DNA from: Candidatus Aenigmatarchaeota archaeon
Lineage (GTDB): Archaea; Aenigmatarchaeota; Aenigmatarchaeia; QMZP01; QMZT01
Assembly: GCA_026397315.1 (NCBI GenBank)
Contig: JAPLVC010000007.1
Location: 109,450-166,377, forward strand
DNA length: 56,928 bases
Direction: 5' to 3'
Below are positions 42,049 through 50,388 of this stretch, piece after piece. A model generated the notes under the pieces. That model saw only the letters and a program-made list of their open reading frames with translations. It searched no databases and was not told where the DNA came from. Both the position numbers and the translations under genes were made by a program. Each line of letters starts with the position of its first letter. Positions within the stretch are counted from its first letter, which is position 1.

Positions 42049-42779
42049 GAAAAAATCCTAATCTTATAGTTCCGCACAGAAGGCAGCGGGAAGGCAGGAC
42101 CGATTACCACCAGCGCCTCAGGCTTCTCAAGTCGAGGGAGCCGAGACTCGTCGTTAGGAAGTCGCTGAACTGCTTCTACTGCCAGATTGTCAGGTACGAA
42201 GAAAAAGGCGACAAAGTCGTCGCTTCGGCCGTTTCTAGCGAACTGAAGGATTTCGGCTGGAAATTCCACGGAGGCAACACACCTGCAGCTTATCTTACGG
42301 GCCTGCTTTGCGCGGAGCGCGCGAAGAAGCACAAGGTCTCGAAGGCGATACTGGACATAGGCTTATACAAAATAACCCCGGGCAACACGCTCTTCTCCGC
42401 CCTCAAAGGCGCGGTGGACGGCGGGCTCGATGTACCCCACAACGAGGAGATACTCCCGTCCGAAGACAGGATTTCCGGCAAGCACATCGCTGAATACGCG
42501 GAAGCCGTGAAGTCCGATGCCGCCAAATACAAGAAACTTTTCTCTGCTTACATCAAGGACAAGGCAGACCCCGCGGAGATGCCAGCCGTCTTCGAAGCGA
42601 CGAAGAAGACGATAATGGATAGCAAGGGTGAACGCAAGAAAAGCGCTCACAAGGCTGAACATAAAGAAGCTCATACGGAAACGAAAGAACACGAGCACGC
42701 AGAAGCGCACCACGAGCACAAAACTGCGGAGCACCACAAAACAGAACATAAGCACACGGAACACCACAAGAAGGAATAA
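42045..42779 (+). CDS. rpl18: Ribosomal protein L18 (uL18) with His-rich C-terminal tail
   Basis: 5S-rRNA-binding large-subunit protein. The core (about 1-195) carries YHQRLRLLKSREPRLVVRKS and NTPAAYLTGLLCAERAKKHKV. It is followed by an unusual ~47-residue tail made almost only of His, Glu, Lys, Ala and Thr (HKAEHKEAHTETKEHEHAE and similar), giving 244 residues versus about 195 normally. The tail could bind metals or be an artefact of relaxed selection. ATGA overlap with rpl19e. Confidence 0.93.
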   Translation: MRKNPNLIVPHRRQREGRTDYHQRLRLLKSREPRLVVRKSLNCFYCQIVRYEEKGDKVVASAVSSELKDFGWKFHGGNTPAAYLTGLLCAERAKKHKVSKAILDIGLYKITPGNTLFSALKGAVDGGLDVPHNEEILPSEDRISGKHIAEYAEAVKSDAAKYKKLFSAYIKDKADPAEMPAVFEATKKTIMDSKGERKKSAHKAEHKEAHTETKEHEHAEAHHEHKTAEHHKTEHKHTEHHKKE

Positions 42780-42835
42780 ATTTTCTTTTTCTGACGCATG
42801 TTAAACTTAATTAAAGCTGCGACAATATTGATTAT

Positions 42836-43297
42836 ATGAAAGCGGCCGTTTTGCTGTTCGCGCTTCTATGGTCTTTCTGGGTAGTTATCAACGGCTACGC
42901 TTTCGAGGAGCTCGTAACGGGATTCATAGTCTCGCTGGTAATAGCGGTCGTTTTCGCTGGGTTTTTCATACAGAAAGCCGGCAAGAATTACGCGAAACGC
43001 TTTGTTTACATGCTCGCCTACATTCCCTATTACATCTGGCAGGAAGTCCTCTGCGTCAGCGACGTCACGAAGCGGATAATAACCGGCAGGATTAACCCTG
43101 CGATAGTCGAAGTGCCACACCCGCACAAGAGCGAGTGGGGCATAACCATGCTTTCCAACTCGATAACTATGACGCCTGGAACGCTCGCCCTCGAGGCGAG
43201 ACCGGGCAAAGTATATGTCCACTGGCTCAACGCCAGCGGCGACAAGAAGCAGATTGCTGGCGTATTTGACAGGCTGCTGACAAAGATATGGGATTGA
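42836..43297 (+). CDS. mnhE: Na+/H+ antiporter subunit MnhE (MrpE)
   Basis: A 153-residue membrane protein with two or three N-terminal membrane segments and a cytoplasmic beta domain. Marks are SITMTPGTLALEARPGKVYVHWL and PHPHKSEWGITMLSN. In full Mrp antiporters it works with subunits A-D, F and G. It begins an mnhE-F-G group with 1-base gap and 4-base overlap. Confidence 0.9.
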   Translation: MKAAVLLFALLWSFWVVINGYAFEELVTGFIVSLVIAVVFAGFFIQKAGKNYAKRFVYMLAYIPYYIWQEVLCVSDVTKRIITGRINPAIVEVPHPHKSEWGITMLSNSITMTPGTLALEARPGKVYVHWLNASGDKKQIAGVFDRLLTKIWD

Positions 43298-43298
43298 T

Positions 43299-43574
43299 AT
43301 GCTCGAATATGTTTTGACATTGCTGGGAATTGCGATATTCGTATGCGCAGCCAGGGTAATCAAAGGGCCGACGGCGCCCGACCGCGTGCTGGCGGCCGAC
43401 ACGATAAACTCGGTAATAATAGCCGTAATAGTGGTTTTTGCGGTGTATTTCAACAACCAGATGTTCGCTGATGTCGCGATAGTCTATGCCATGATATCGT
43501 TCCTGTCGACAATCGCGATTTCCAAATACCTCATGGAGAAACGAGATGAAAACGCGATAAAGGTGAAGAAATGA
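43299..43574 (+). CDS. mnhF: Na+/H+ antiporter subunit MnhF (MrpF)
   Basis: A 91-residue protein with three membrane segments; ARVIKGPTAPDRVLAADTI is the family signature. One base after mnhE, overlapping mnhG by 4 bases (ATGA). Confidence 0.9.
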   Translation: MLEYVLTLLGIAIFVCAARVIKGPTAPDRVLAADTINSVIIAVIVVFAVYFNNQMFADVAIVYAMISFLSTIAISKYLMEKRDENAIKVKK

Positions 43575-43879
43575 TAACCTTGGGAATAGTCATCATGCTG
43601 CTTGGAGGCGTGTTTGCCATAATCGGAGCTATCGGCCTAATCCGCTTCCCGGATGTGTATGCGCGCTCGCACGCACAAACTGTCGTGACCGTGGGCGGGA
43701 CGTGCCTTGTTCTGATAGGCGTCATGATAGACTACTACCAGACACTGCTGCTGGTGAAATGCGTGTTCCTGATAATCTTCATCTTCTTAACATCACCTGC
43801 GGGCACGCACGCCATAACCAAGGCGGCCTATTTGTCCGGCGTAAAGCCGAAAGTAAAGAAAGACGAGTGGAAAGGCTGA
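43571..43879 (+). CDS. mnhG: Na+/H+ antiporter subunit MnhG (MrpG)
   Basis: A 102-residue protein with three membrane segments; GAIGLIRFPDVYARSHAQTVVTVGGTCLVLIG is the family core, and LTSPAGTHAITKAAYLSG follows. No mnhA-D genes are in the window, so the group is either remote from them or serves another complex such as an energy-converting hydrogenase. Confidence 0.9.
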   Translation: MITLGIVIMLLGGVFAIIGAIGLIRFPDVYARSHAQTVVTVGGTCLVLIGVMIDYYQTLLLVKCVFLIIFIFLTSPAGTHAITKAAYLSGVKPKVKKDEWKG

Positions 43880-43889
43880 TTTTTAAAAC
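43880..43889 (+). promoter_or_regulatory. TATA-like box for the 43908 gene
   Basis: TTTTTAAAAC ending 18 bases before the ATG and directly after the mnhG stop; no ribosome-binding site. Confidence 0.45.
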
Positions 43890-43907
43890 TAACTTCCAAG
43901 TAAAATA

Positions 43908-44288
43908 ATGGCAGATGAAGAAGTACCGCAGCTGGATTATAACAGAGATTTGGTTATACCTGTCTGCGAGGAAACGCTCAGGCAGGCGGCCACGCCGCAA
44001 GGCGCAAGCTTCCTTTTTCCTCTGAATGACCATCCTGAAAACATCAGAGAAGCGCTTATGGCGATAGGCGACCTTGGACTGGCAGAGGCTGAGGTCATGG
44101 GCTACAGCCCGCACGGAAGCTCGCCCCACGACATATACGTGAGGTTCCTGACAACCGAAGATTACAGTGCACTCCAAGCAAACGGGCAGTTGGAAAAAGT
44201 TCTTCGCATTTATCTGAATCACAAGCTTTTCGACATCGGCAGGTTCGTATTGACAGACGACCTAATAGGGTCAAAACACGTTATGTGA
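43908..44288 (+). CDS. Hypothetical protein
   Basis: A 126-residue acidic soluble protein beginning MADEEVPQLDYNRD. The middle has PHGSSPHDIYVRFLTTEDY, perhaps a small alpha/beta domain. No membrane segment. Family not recognised. It probably has its own leaderless promoter and is 43 bases before ftsY. Confidence 0.65.
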   Translation: MADEEVPQLDYNRDLVIPVCEETLRQAATPQGASFLFPLNDHPENIREALMAIGDLGLAEAEVMGYSPHGSSPHDIYVRFLTTEDYSALQANGQLEKVLRIYLNHKLFDIGRFVLTDDLIGSKHVM

Positions 44289-44331
44289 AAACTTTAATAG
44301 TATCTGAATTCTTTAAAATTGTATTGATATT

Positions 44332-45555
44332 ATGTTAGGCTTTCTGAAGAAGAAGCTTTCGGAATCGGTGGAGAAGCTCAGCGACAAGATCAGGGGCAAG
44401 GAAGAGCTTCCTGTGCCGCCTGTTTTAGAGAAAAAGATAGAGAAGCCGGCTGAAAAACCGAAAGCCCTTGAAAATGCTCATGAAAAAAAAGATGAGAAGA
44501 AAGAGGTAAAGAAGGAAGAAAATAAGCCTGAATTAAAGCATGAAAAAGCGAAAGAACCGAAGCCGGAGGTCCGCATTGAAAAGTATGAAAAACCTGCGGA
44601 GAGGCCGGCCGAAAAAATTGTAGAGAAAGCTGTTGAGAAGCCCGCGGAGAAAGTCGCTGAAAAGCCTGTTGAGAAAAAGGCCAGCTTCATGGACAGGCTT
44701 ACGGGCAGGGTTCTTGAAAGGAAGATTTCTGAGGATGACATCAACTCGCTTTTCGACGAGATGGAGCTGGGCCTCATGGAAGCCAACATGGCCATCGAGA
44801 CCATCGATTTCATCAAGGCCGAGATGAAAAAGCTGCTCGTCGGGAAGCAGCTGAAGCGCGGCGACATAGAAAAGGACATACGCTCGTCGCTAGAGAAAAT
44901 CATGCTTGAGATTTTCGATCAGGGCAAGATTGATCTCGAAGGCCTGGCAAAATCGAAGAAGCCCGTGTGCATCGTGTTTCTCGGCTTCAACGGAGCCGGC
45001 AAGACTACATCGATAGCAAAGCTTGCCCAATACCTCAAGAACAGGCATCTCGACGTCGTGCTCGCCGCTGGCGATACGTGGCGTTCCGCCGCTATAGAAC
45101 AGCTTGAGGTGCATGGCAACCGCCTGGGTATTAAAGTGATAAAGCACAAGTATGGCGCGGACTCAGCAGCCGTAATTTACGACGCGGTAGAGCATGCGAA
45201 AGCGAAGGGCACGCATTTCGTGCTTGCCGATACCGCTGGCCGCTCGCACGCCAATCAGAACCTGATGGACGAGCTAAAGAAGGTTGTCAGGGTGAACAAA
45301 CCGGACCTGAAAATCCTCGTCATGGATTCGCTGGCGGGAAACGACCTGGTCGAGCAGGCCAGGAGCTTCGACGCGGCCGTCGGGGTCGACGCGATGATAT
45401 TCACCAAGGTCGACGTGAACGAGAAAGGCGGCGGCATGGTTTCCGCCTGTCAGGCGGTCAAGAAGCCTATTTTGTACATCGGAACCGGCCAAGAATACAA
45501 AGACATCGAGCTTTTCGACGCGCAGAAATTCGTAAAAGATTTGATGGAAGGCTGA
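44332..45555 (+). CDS. ftsY: Signal recognition particle receptor FtsY
   Basis: The SRP receptor GTPase that docks ribosomes to the membrane. Residues 24-118 are a low-complexity Lys/Glu/Pro region with repeated EKPAEK-type units, an expanded version of the acidic A domain. The NG domain follows: helical N domain from about 130, P-loop GFNGAGKTT (218-226), AAGDTWRSAAIEQL, LADTAGRSHANQNLMDEL and TKVDVNEKGGG. Length 407. It is 4 bases upstream of the HIT gene. Confidence 0.94.
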   Translation: MLGFLKKKLSESVEKLSDKIRGKEELPVPPVLEKKIEKPAEKPKALENAHEKKDEKKEVKKEENKPELKHEKAKEPKPEVRIEKYEKPAERPAEKIVEKAVEKPAEKVAEKPVEKKASFMDRLTGRVLERKISEDDINSLFDEMELGLMEANMAIETIDFIKAEMKKLLVGKQLKRGDIEKDIRSSLEKIMLEIFDQGKIDLEGLAKSKKPVCIVFLGFNGAGKTTSIAKLAQYLKNRHLDVVLAAGDTWRSAAIEQLEVHGNRLGIKVIKHKYGADSAAVIYDAVEHAKAKGTHFVLADTAGRSHANQNLMDELKKVVRVNKPDLKILVMDSLAGNDLVEQARSFDAAVGVDAMIFTKVDVNEKGGGMVSACQAVKKPILYIGTGQEYKDIELFDAQKFVKDLMEG

Positions 45556-45559
45556 TGAT

Positions 45560-45949
45560 ATGAAAAACTGCATATTCTGCAATCCTAAATTTTCCAGTAA
45601 AAGAATTGCAGAGAATGGTTATTTTTTTGCGTTATTTGACAACCATCCCGTAAGCAGGGGCCACGCTCTCATCATTTCCAGAAGGCATATTGATTCGTTC
45701 TTCGGGCTTACGAAGGAAGAGATGCCTTACCTTTTCGATCTACTGAAAAAGGCGAAAAAGGAGATTGACGAAAAATTTCATCCGGACGGTTACAACGTGG
45801 GAATAAACGTGGGAAAAGCGGCCGGTCAGACCGTTTTTCATCTGCACGTACATATAATTCCGCGGTACAAAGGCGACGTCACGGACCCGACAGGCGGGGT
45901 TAGGAACGTCATCCCTGGAAAAGGCAACTACTTGAAGAAAAAAACCTAA
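45560..45949 (+). CDS. HIT family nucleotide hydrolase/transferase
   Basis: A 129-residue histidine-triad protein. The HIT motif is HLHVHIIPRY near residue 93. An N-terminal CIFCN supplies a C-x-x-C that often binds zinc with a later His (GHALIISRRH). Relatives hydrolyse AMP-NH2 or Ap4A-type nucleotides. Likely co-transcribed with ftsY; converges with the lhr gene. Confidence 0.92.
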   Translation: MKNCIFCNPKFSSKRIAENGYFFALFDNHPVSRGHALIISRRHIDSFFGLTKEEMPYLFDLLKKAKKEIDEKFHPDGYNVGINVGKAAGQTVFHLHVHIIPRYKGDVTDPTGGVRNVIPGKGNYLKKKT

Positions 45950-45964
45950 CAGCGGATATATTGT

Positions 45965-48802
45965 TCATCTCTTCCAGAACTTCTTGGTTTTTGCGAACTG
46001 CTTTTCAGCCTGCAGAATTTCATTGAGCAACTCATTGCCTTTACGACCTTTTCTCAGAATTCTGGCCGCCGTCTGCGCACCTATGCCACGTCCCGCTAGC
46101 GCTAGCGTCGCGTCCCTGCCGTGCGCGACTATGAGCGACGCGGAGTCGTGAATCATGTTGTAATGCTTTTCTTCATCGTTCGCTAGCGACGAGCCCTTGA
46201 GCTGTTTCTTTATGATTTTCTGCCCTTCATGGACGTATCTGTGCGGCACGTAGCCCACGAGAATCGCGCCGCATTTTTTGCAGCGTATTTTTTCCGGTAT
46301 GTTCTCAACGGAGGATGTGGAAACCATCTCGCCGCAGTTCACGCAGACCAGCCCGATTTTCGTGTCGAGCAGACGCCTTTCGAAAGCCTTTAATATTTCA
46401 CCGTCCGGCCTGTCTGGAGCGACTATTTCATAACGCTTCTCCAGGCCCGTCTGGCCAAGCTCCGACAAACCGGCCCTGAAAGTGATTTTTATTTTGCCCG
46501 ACCTTATGTCGTTCAGCGCTTTTTTCGCGCCCTCGACGTCGAGCTTCTCCTGGAAAATCTCATTCAGTGCTTCGAGATACGGCGGCTGCTTGAAATAGAC
46601 GTCGATTATCTTCTGCACGTAGGCCTTCCCGAAATCCGCGTTCCTGCCTATCATGCCGAAGCGCTGCGCGACCTGCACGAACCTCCACTCGAACAGTTCG
46701 CTCCTGGGCAGCGTTATCTCCAGAATGCCGCGCATCTCTTCCGGTTTCATCTCCCTGAAAGTATCTAGAACCTGCTGGTACTGGTAGCCTGGCAGCTTGA
46801 CTATGATTCTGTAAGGGTCAGTTTCTAGTCCTACGGAGCCGAGCTTGTTGGTAAGCAGGACTGTGAGCACGCGTCCGAGCGTCTCGTTTATCAGCGATCC
46901 GAACGGTGCATGGAACACGACGAAATCGTCATAATACTCAACTAGCATGTTCTCGTGGTCCGGCACAAAGCCATATTTCATCTGCTTTTCCATTGTTTTG
47001 AGCATCTTTGAGGCGACGTCACCATTGACGGGATAGTCTGCGGTTATTCTGGAAATGATTTTATCTTTGCTTTTCCCCTTCGCTAACATGTCAGCTATCT
47101 TCTTCCGAAGCATGTTCACTTCCTGCGAAACTGCGTAAGGCACTGGTATCAATTCGCCCTCCCACGCAGGTATCGCGGCGGCGGCGTTCTCCTCGGGTTC
47201 TACGAGAATCGAGTTCTCGCCCACGTCTATGATTCTCCACGCCTGGCCCTTGACGACGAACGACGTGCCGTATCGCCCGTGCAGCGCGACGAACTCCTCG
47301 TCGAGTGTGCCTACGGGCTTGTTGGTGACGATATCTATTACCTTGTATTTCTTAACGTCTGGAATCGTGGACATGTTCTGGTAGTAGTAGAGCCATGCGG
47401 GCTTTCGCCTTCTCAGCGGGACGTATTCATCGAACTTCGAGCCGACCCAGATGTAGCCGAGCTTCTCCATAAGCTTCGCGGTCTCGAAAAACTCCTCTTT
47501 CGCCAGGTCACGGAAAGGGTAGGCGCGCTTTATGATGGAGTAAGCCTTGTCGAACGGAATGTTATATTCCTCCAGCGACAGGCCGACTATCTGGTGGCCG
47601 AGGACGTCGAGCGATTTACCATAGACGAATGTCGGCTCTATCTTTCTTTCCATGCCGAGTTTCGCTATCGCGCTCGCTTCGAAGCAGTCGTCTGCGTCCG
47701 TCGATATGACAATGCCTTTCGAGATTTCCGAAACCTTATGTCCCGAGCGCCCGACGCGCTGGAGCAGCTTCGACACCTGTCTCGGTGACATGTATTGCAG
47801 AACCAGGCTTATCGCGCCTATGTCTATCCCCAGCTCCAGGCTCGACGTGCAGACCAGCGACTTGAGCTTCTCCTGCTTGAATCGCTCCTCAGCGTCGATG
47901 CGCACGTCTTTCGCTAGCGATGAATGATGCGTCTCTATCGGAAGCGACGGGTTCATCATGCGCAGGCGCGATGATAAAACTTCAGAGAACTCGCGCGTGT
48001 TGGTGAAAGTGAGCACTGACCTGTTCTTCTCTATCAGTTCCGCTATTCGTCGCAGCCGGGCGGTCGTCTCCGGACCTACGAGGACTTTTTCAGAAATCTC
48101 GTCATCCCTCTTATCGTGTCTCGGCGATTCCACGCGTATCTCGACGTTTCGCTTCTCGGACATGTTCACTATGTCGCATGGCTTGCCGGCGGTAAGGAAA
48201 GCAGCGACGCTTTCCGGCGTGCCGACTGTCGCGGAAAGCCCGACTATCTGGATCTTCTCTTTATCATTGACAATCTCTTTAAGACGTTCGAGAGCGACGG
48301 AGAGCTGAACGCCACGCTTGTTATCCACCAGTTCGTGTATCTCGTCTATGACAATCCAGCGCACGTTCTTCATGTGTTCGCGCATGCGACTCCCCACGAG
48401 CATCGCCTGCAACGTCTCGGGCGTCGTGATGAACATGTCGCTGGGGTTGGCAGCCTGCATGCTACGCTCGTATTGGCTCGTGTCGCCGTGGCGCACGCTG
48501 ACCTCGAAGTCCAGCTGCTCCGCCCACCACTCTATGCGTCTGAGCAGGTCGCGGTTGAGCGACTTGAGCGGCGTGACGTAAAGTATGGAAATCGGCTTCT
48601 GCTTTCCCTTGTTCCTGACAAACTCGTCGAACACTGGCAGAAGCGCGCTCTCGGTCTTACCAACTCCTGTCGGCGCTATAAGCAAAGTGTTCCTTCCCTT
48701 GATTATCGGAGGTATGCCCTGCGTCTGTATGGCGGTCGGCCTGTCGAAACCTCTTGTCTTTATCAGCGCCTGCAGTTTGTCCGAAAAAAGCTTCCACACC
48801 AT
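45965..48802 (-). CDS. lhr: Lhr-type ATP-dependent helicase with zinc finger
   Basis: A 945-residue SF2 helicase. RecA1 carries the Q motif (PTAIQTQGIPPI), Walker A APTGVGKTES (43-52) and VIDEIHELVDNKRG (DEIH box); RecA2 has QRVGRSGHKV with the arginine fingers. The Lhr core middle domain follows (DKIISRITADYPVNGD), then the C-terminal segment has a four-Cys zinc finger (CVNCGEM and CKKCGAI, about 845-875) and a helix-hairpin-helix-like end (LAGRGIGAQTAARILRKG). The zinc finger and HhH are additions to the minimal Lhr core. Likely a DNA-repair or recombination role. Confidence 0.9.
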   Translation of the reverse strand: MVWKLFSDKLQALIKTRGFDRPTAIQTQGIPPIIKGRNTLLIAPTGVGKTESALLPVFDEFVRNKGKQKPISILYVTPLKSLNRDLLRRIEWWAEQLDFEVSVRHGDTSQYERSMQAANPSDMFITTPETLQAMLVGSRMREHMKNVRWIVIDEIHELVDNKRGVQLSVALERLKEIVNDKEKIQIVGLSATVGTPESVAAFLTAGKPCDIVNMSEKRNVEIRVESPRHDKRDDEISEKVLVGPETTARLRRIAELIEKNRSVLTFTNTREFSEVLSSRLRMMNPSLPIETHHSSLAKDVRIDAEERFKQEKLKSLVCTSSLELGIDIGAISLVLQYMSPRQVSKLLQRVGRSGHKVSEISKGIVISTDADDCFEASAIAKLGMERKIEPTFVYGKSLDVLGHQIVGLSLEEYNIPFDKAYSIIKRAYPFRDLAKEEFFETAKLMEKLGYIWVGSKFDEYVPLRRRKPAWLYYYQNMSTIPDVKKYKVIDIVTNKPVGTLDEEFVALHGRYGTSFVVKGQAWRIIDVGENSILVEPEENAAAAIPAWEGELIPVPYAVSQEVNMLRKKIADMLAKGKSKDKIISRITADYPVNGDVASKMLKTMEKQMKYGFVPDHENMLVEYYDDFVVFHAPFGSLINETLGRVLTVLLTNKLGSVGLETDPYRIIVKLPGYQYQQVLDTFREMKPEEMRGILEITLPRSELFEWRFVQVAQRFGMIGRNADFGKAYVQKIIDVYFKQPPYLEALNEIFQEKLDVEGAKKALNDIRSGKIKITFRAGLSELGQTGLEKRYEIVAPDRPDGEILKAFERRLLDTKIGLVCVNCGEMVSTSSVENIPEKIRCKKCGAILVGYVPHRYVHEGQKIIKKQLKGSSLANDEEKHYNMIHDSASLIVAHGRDATLALAGRGIGAQTAARILRKGRKGNELLNEILQAEKQFAKTKKFWKR

Positions 48803-48856
48803 AAGACCACACGCCTCGCGAGCGAGGTTATAATAAGGCCGCGCTATTTAAATGTT

Positions 48857-49408
48857 TCATTTCTTTTCCTTCAGTCCAAGCATGTCCGACTTGGTTATTA
48901 TGCCGCATATCTTGCCCTTGCAGGCGACGAGGACAGCCGCGTGCATCTCGAGAAGCGGGAGGATGATGTCCACCCTGTCTCTAGCGTCGACCAGCGGGAA
49001 CGTCTCTTCTATGATGTCCTTCGCCTGCAGCCGCTCGAGATGCCTGTCCATGTTGTGCAAAAGCGTTTCCTCGCTTATGCCGCCAATCTGCCTTCCCTTG
49101 TCAATGACAGGCAGCTGGGAGAAGCCGGACGTTTTCATTATAGCTATAATTTTCTTAACCGGGGTGTCCGGCCTCACGAAAATCACGCGGCTCATTATGT
49201 CCGCGCACGTCTTTGACTTTCTTTCCCTGTCGGAAAGGACGAGCAGTATCTTGTTGACCGTCGATAGCCGCGGGTCGACCTTGCCGCCCTCTATCTTCGC
49301 CACGTGCGCCTGCGAGACGTCGGCGAACTTCGCTACCTCCGTCTGCGATAAGCCGCGCTCCATGCGCAGTTTTTTGAGATATTCACCTGTTAGCATCTGA
49401 AGCTCCAT
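48857..49408 (-). CDS. HTH (XRE-type) and twin-CBS-domain regulator
   Basis: A 183-residue protein with an N-terminal helix-turn-helix (LRMERGLSQTEVAKFADVSQAHVAKIEGGKVDPRL) followed by two CBS motifs (about 65-120 and 125-180). In archaea this arrangement is a frequent transcription-regulator form in which CBS domains sense adenine nucleotides or SAM, which would be apt beside metK; this is inference. ATG 49408 follows GGTGGTAATA. The gene is divergent from the HEN gene at 49496. Confidence 0.88.
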   Translation of the reverse strand: MELQMLTGEYLKKLRMERGLSQTEVAKFADVSQAHVAKIEGGKVDPRLSTVNKILLVLSDRERKSKTCADIMSRVIFVRPDTPVKKIIAIMKTSGFSQLPVIDKGRQIGGISEETLLHNMDRHLERLQAKDIIEETFPLVDARDRVDIILPLLEMHAAVLVACKGKICGIITKSDMLGLKEKK

Positions 49409-49495
49409 TATTACCACCAGTTATAATTTTGAGCGATAAGATATAAAAATCAATATAAATAGAGTTGGTAATTATTCTATTCCATATGTGATAAT

Positions 49496-50386
49496 ATGAA
49501 ATCTGTCGAAATCTCATCCGGTGCAGAATTTTTGGCTGAATGGATAGAAGGACATCCTGCATATTTAAGTGATAAAAGCGTAAATGATATCATGGGGGCT
49601 ACAATTCATCCAAAAAACAAGAAACGTATGCTGCCGTTCATAAAATCGAATTTTGGAAAACTATCTGAGAGGGAAATTGCCAGGAGACTGGAAATAGGAA
49701 AAACGACCGTCAACAAATGGCGGATAGGGCTTGGATTAGAAATTAAAAAAAATACGGTGAATGAAAATTTCTTTAAATTATGGAACCCGGAAATGGCATA
49801 TATTATCGGATACATTTTCGCGGATGGTAATATTAACTGGAAACCTGAGAAGTCATACAGAGCACTGACCATAACAGCAGCGGCTAAGGATGCGGAACAT
49901 CTGGAAAGGATAAGATTGAATCTGAACAGCACCAGAAAGCTCACATATTCTGCGGATACAAACTCGTACCGGTTAATTGTGAACAGTAAAGAAATTTGCA
50001 CGGATTTGATGAAAATTGGTCTGTGCCCAAAAAAATCATTAACGATAAAATTTCCAAATGTTCCGGAAAAGTTTCTAAGCCACTTTATCAGAGGGGTTAT
50101 AGACGGGGATGGAAACGTAAGATATGTAAAAAGGGAACGAAGTCCCTACTTTGAAATAACCATATCTTCAGGTTCCAAAGCTTTTTTAATAGAAATGGCG
50201 AAGAAAATTGCATCGAAAGGGATTGGGGGCAACGTAAGAAAAACGGGAAAAAACGTGTACATATTGCAATACGCCTGCACGAGGGGCCTAACTCTGGCAA
50301 AATGGGTTTATGATAATGATAGCCTTTGTCTAAATAGAAAATATCAGCAATATAAAATAGCATTAGGCGAAAAAGGGAGGTGGTGA
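49496..50386 (+). CDS. LAGLIDADG homing endonuclease with HTH domain, free-standing
   Basis: A 296-residue protein. Residues 54-80 form a helix-turn-helix (LSEREIARRLEIGKTTVNKW). Two LAGLIDADG motifs are at 102-111 (YIIGYIFADG) and 196-206 (HFIRGVIDGDG), each ending with the catalytic acidic residue, so one chain forms the full nuclease. It is AT-rich, unlike its neighbours. No splicing motifs flank it, so it is neither an intein nor seen within an intron. The last codons carry the GGGAGG ribosome site of metK. Confidence 0.88.
   Translation: MKSVEISSGAEFLAEWIEGHPAYLSDKSVNDIMGATIHPKNKKRMLPFIKSNFGKLSEREIARRLEIGKTTVNKWRIGLGLEIKKNTVNENFFKLWNPEMAYIIGYIFADGNINWKPEKSYRALTITAAAKDAEHLERIRLNLNSTRKLTYSADTNSYRLIVNSKEICTDLMKIGLCPKKSLTIKFPNVPEKFLSHFIRGVIDGDGNVRYVKRERSPYFEITISSGSKAFLIEMAKKIASKGIGGNVRKTGKNVYILQYACTRGLTLAKWVYDNDSLCLNRKYQQYKIALGEKGRW
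50375..50382 (+). promoter_or_regulatory. Ribosome-binding site of metK inside the endonuclease gene
   Basis: GGGAGGTG lies within the last codons of the endonuclease gene and is 7-8 bases from TTG 50389. GTG 50383 is too close, so TTG 50389 (protein start [10 protein letters not shown]) is the better start. Confidence 0.6.
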
Positions 50387-50388
50387 GC

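Noticed and set aside
44452-44690. Tandem DNA repeat in the ftsY 5' region
   Set aside because: The repetition comes from low-complexity Lys/Glu/Pro codons; units vary in length and sequence, so it is a disordered charged segment, not a repeat array.
49496-50386. The LAGLIDADG gene as an intein or group I intron inside metK
   Set aside because: It ends with its own stop before the metK start, no intein splice motifs are present, and no metK sequence lies upstream of it.
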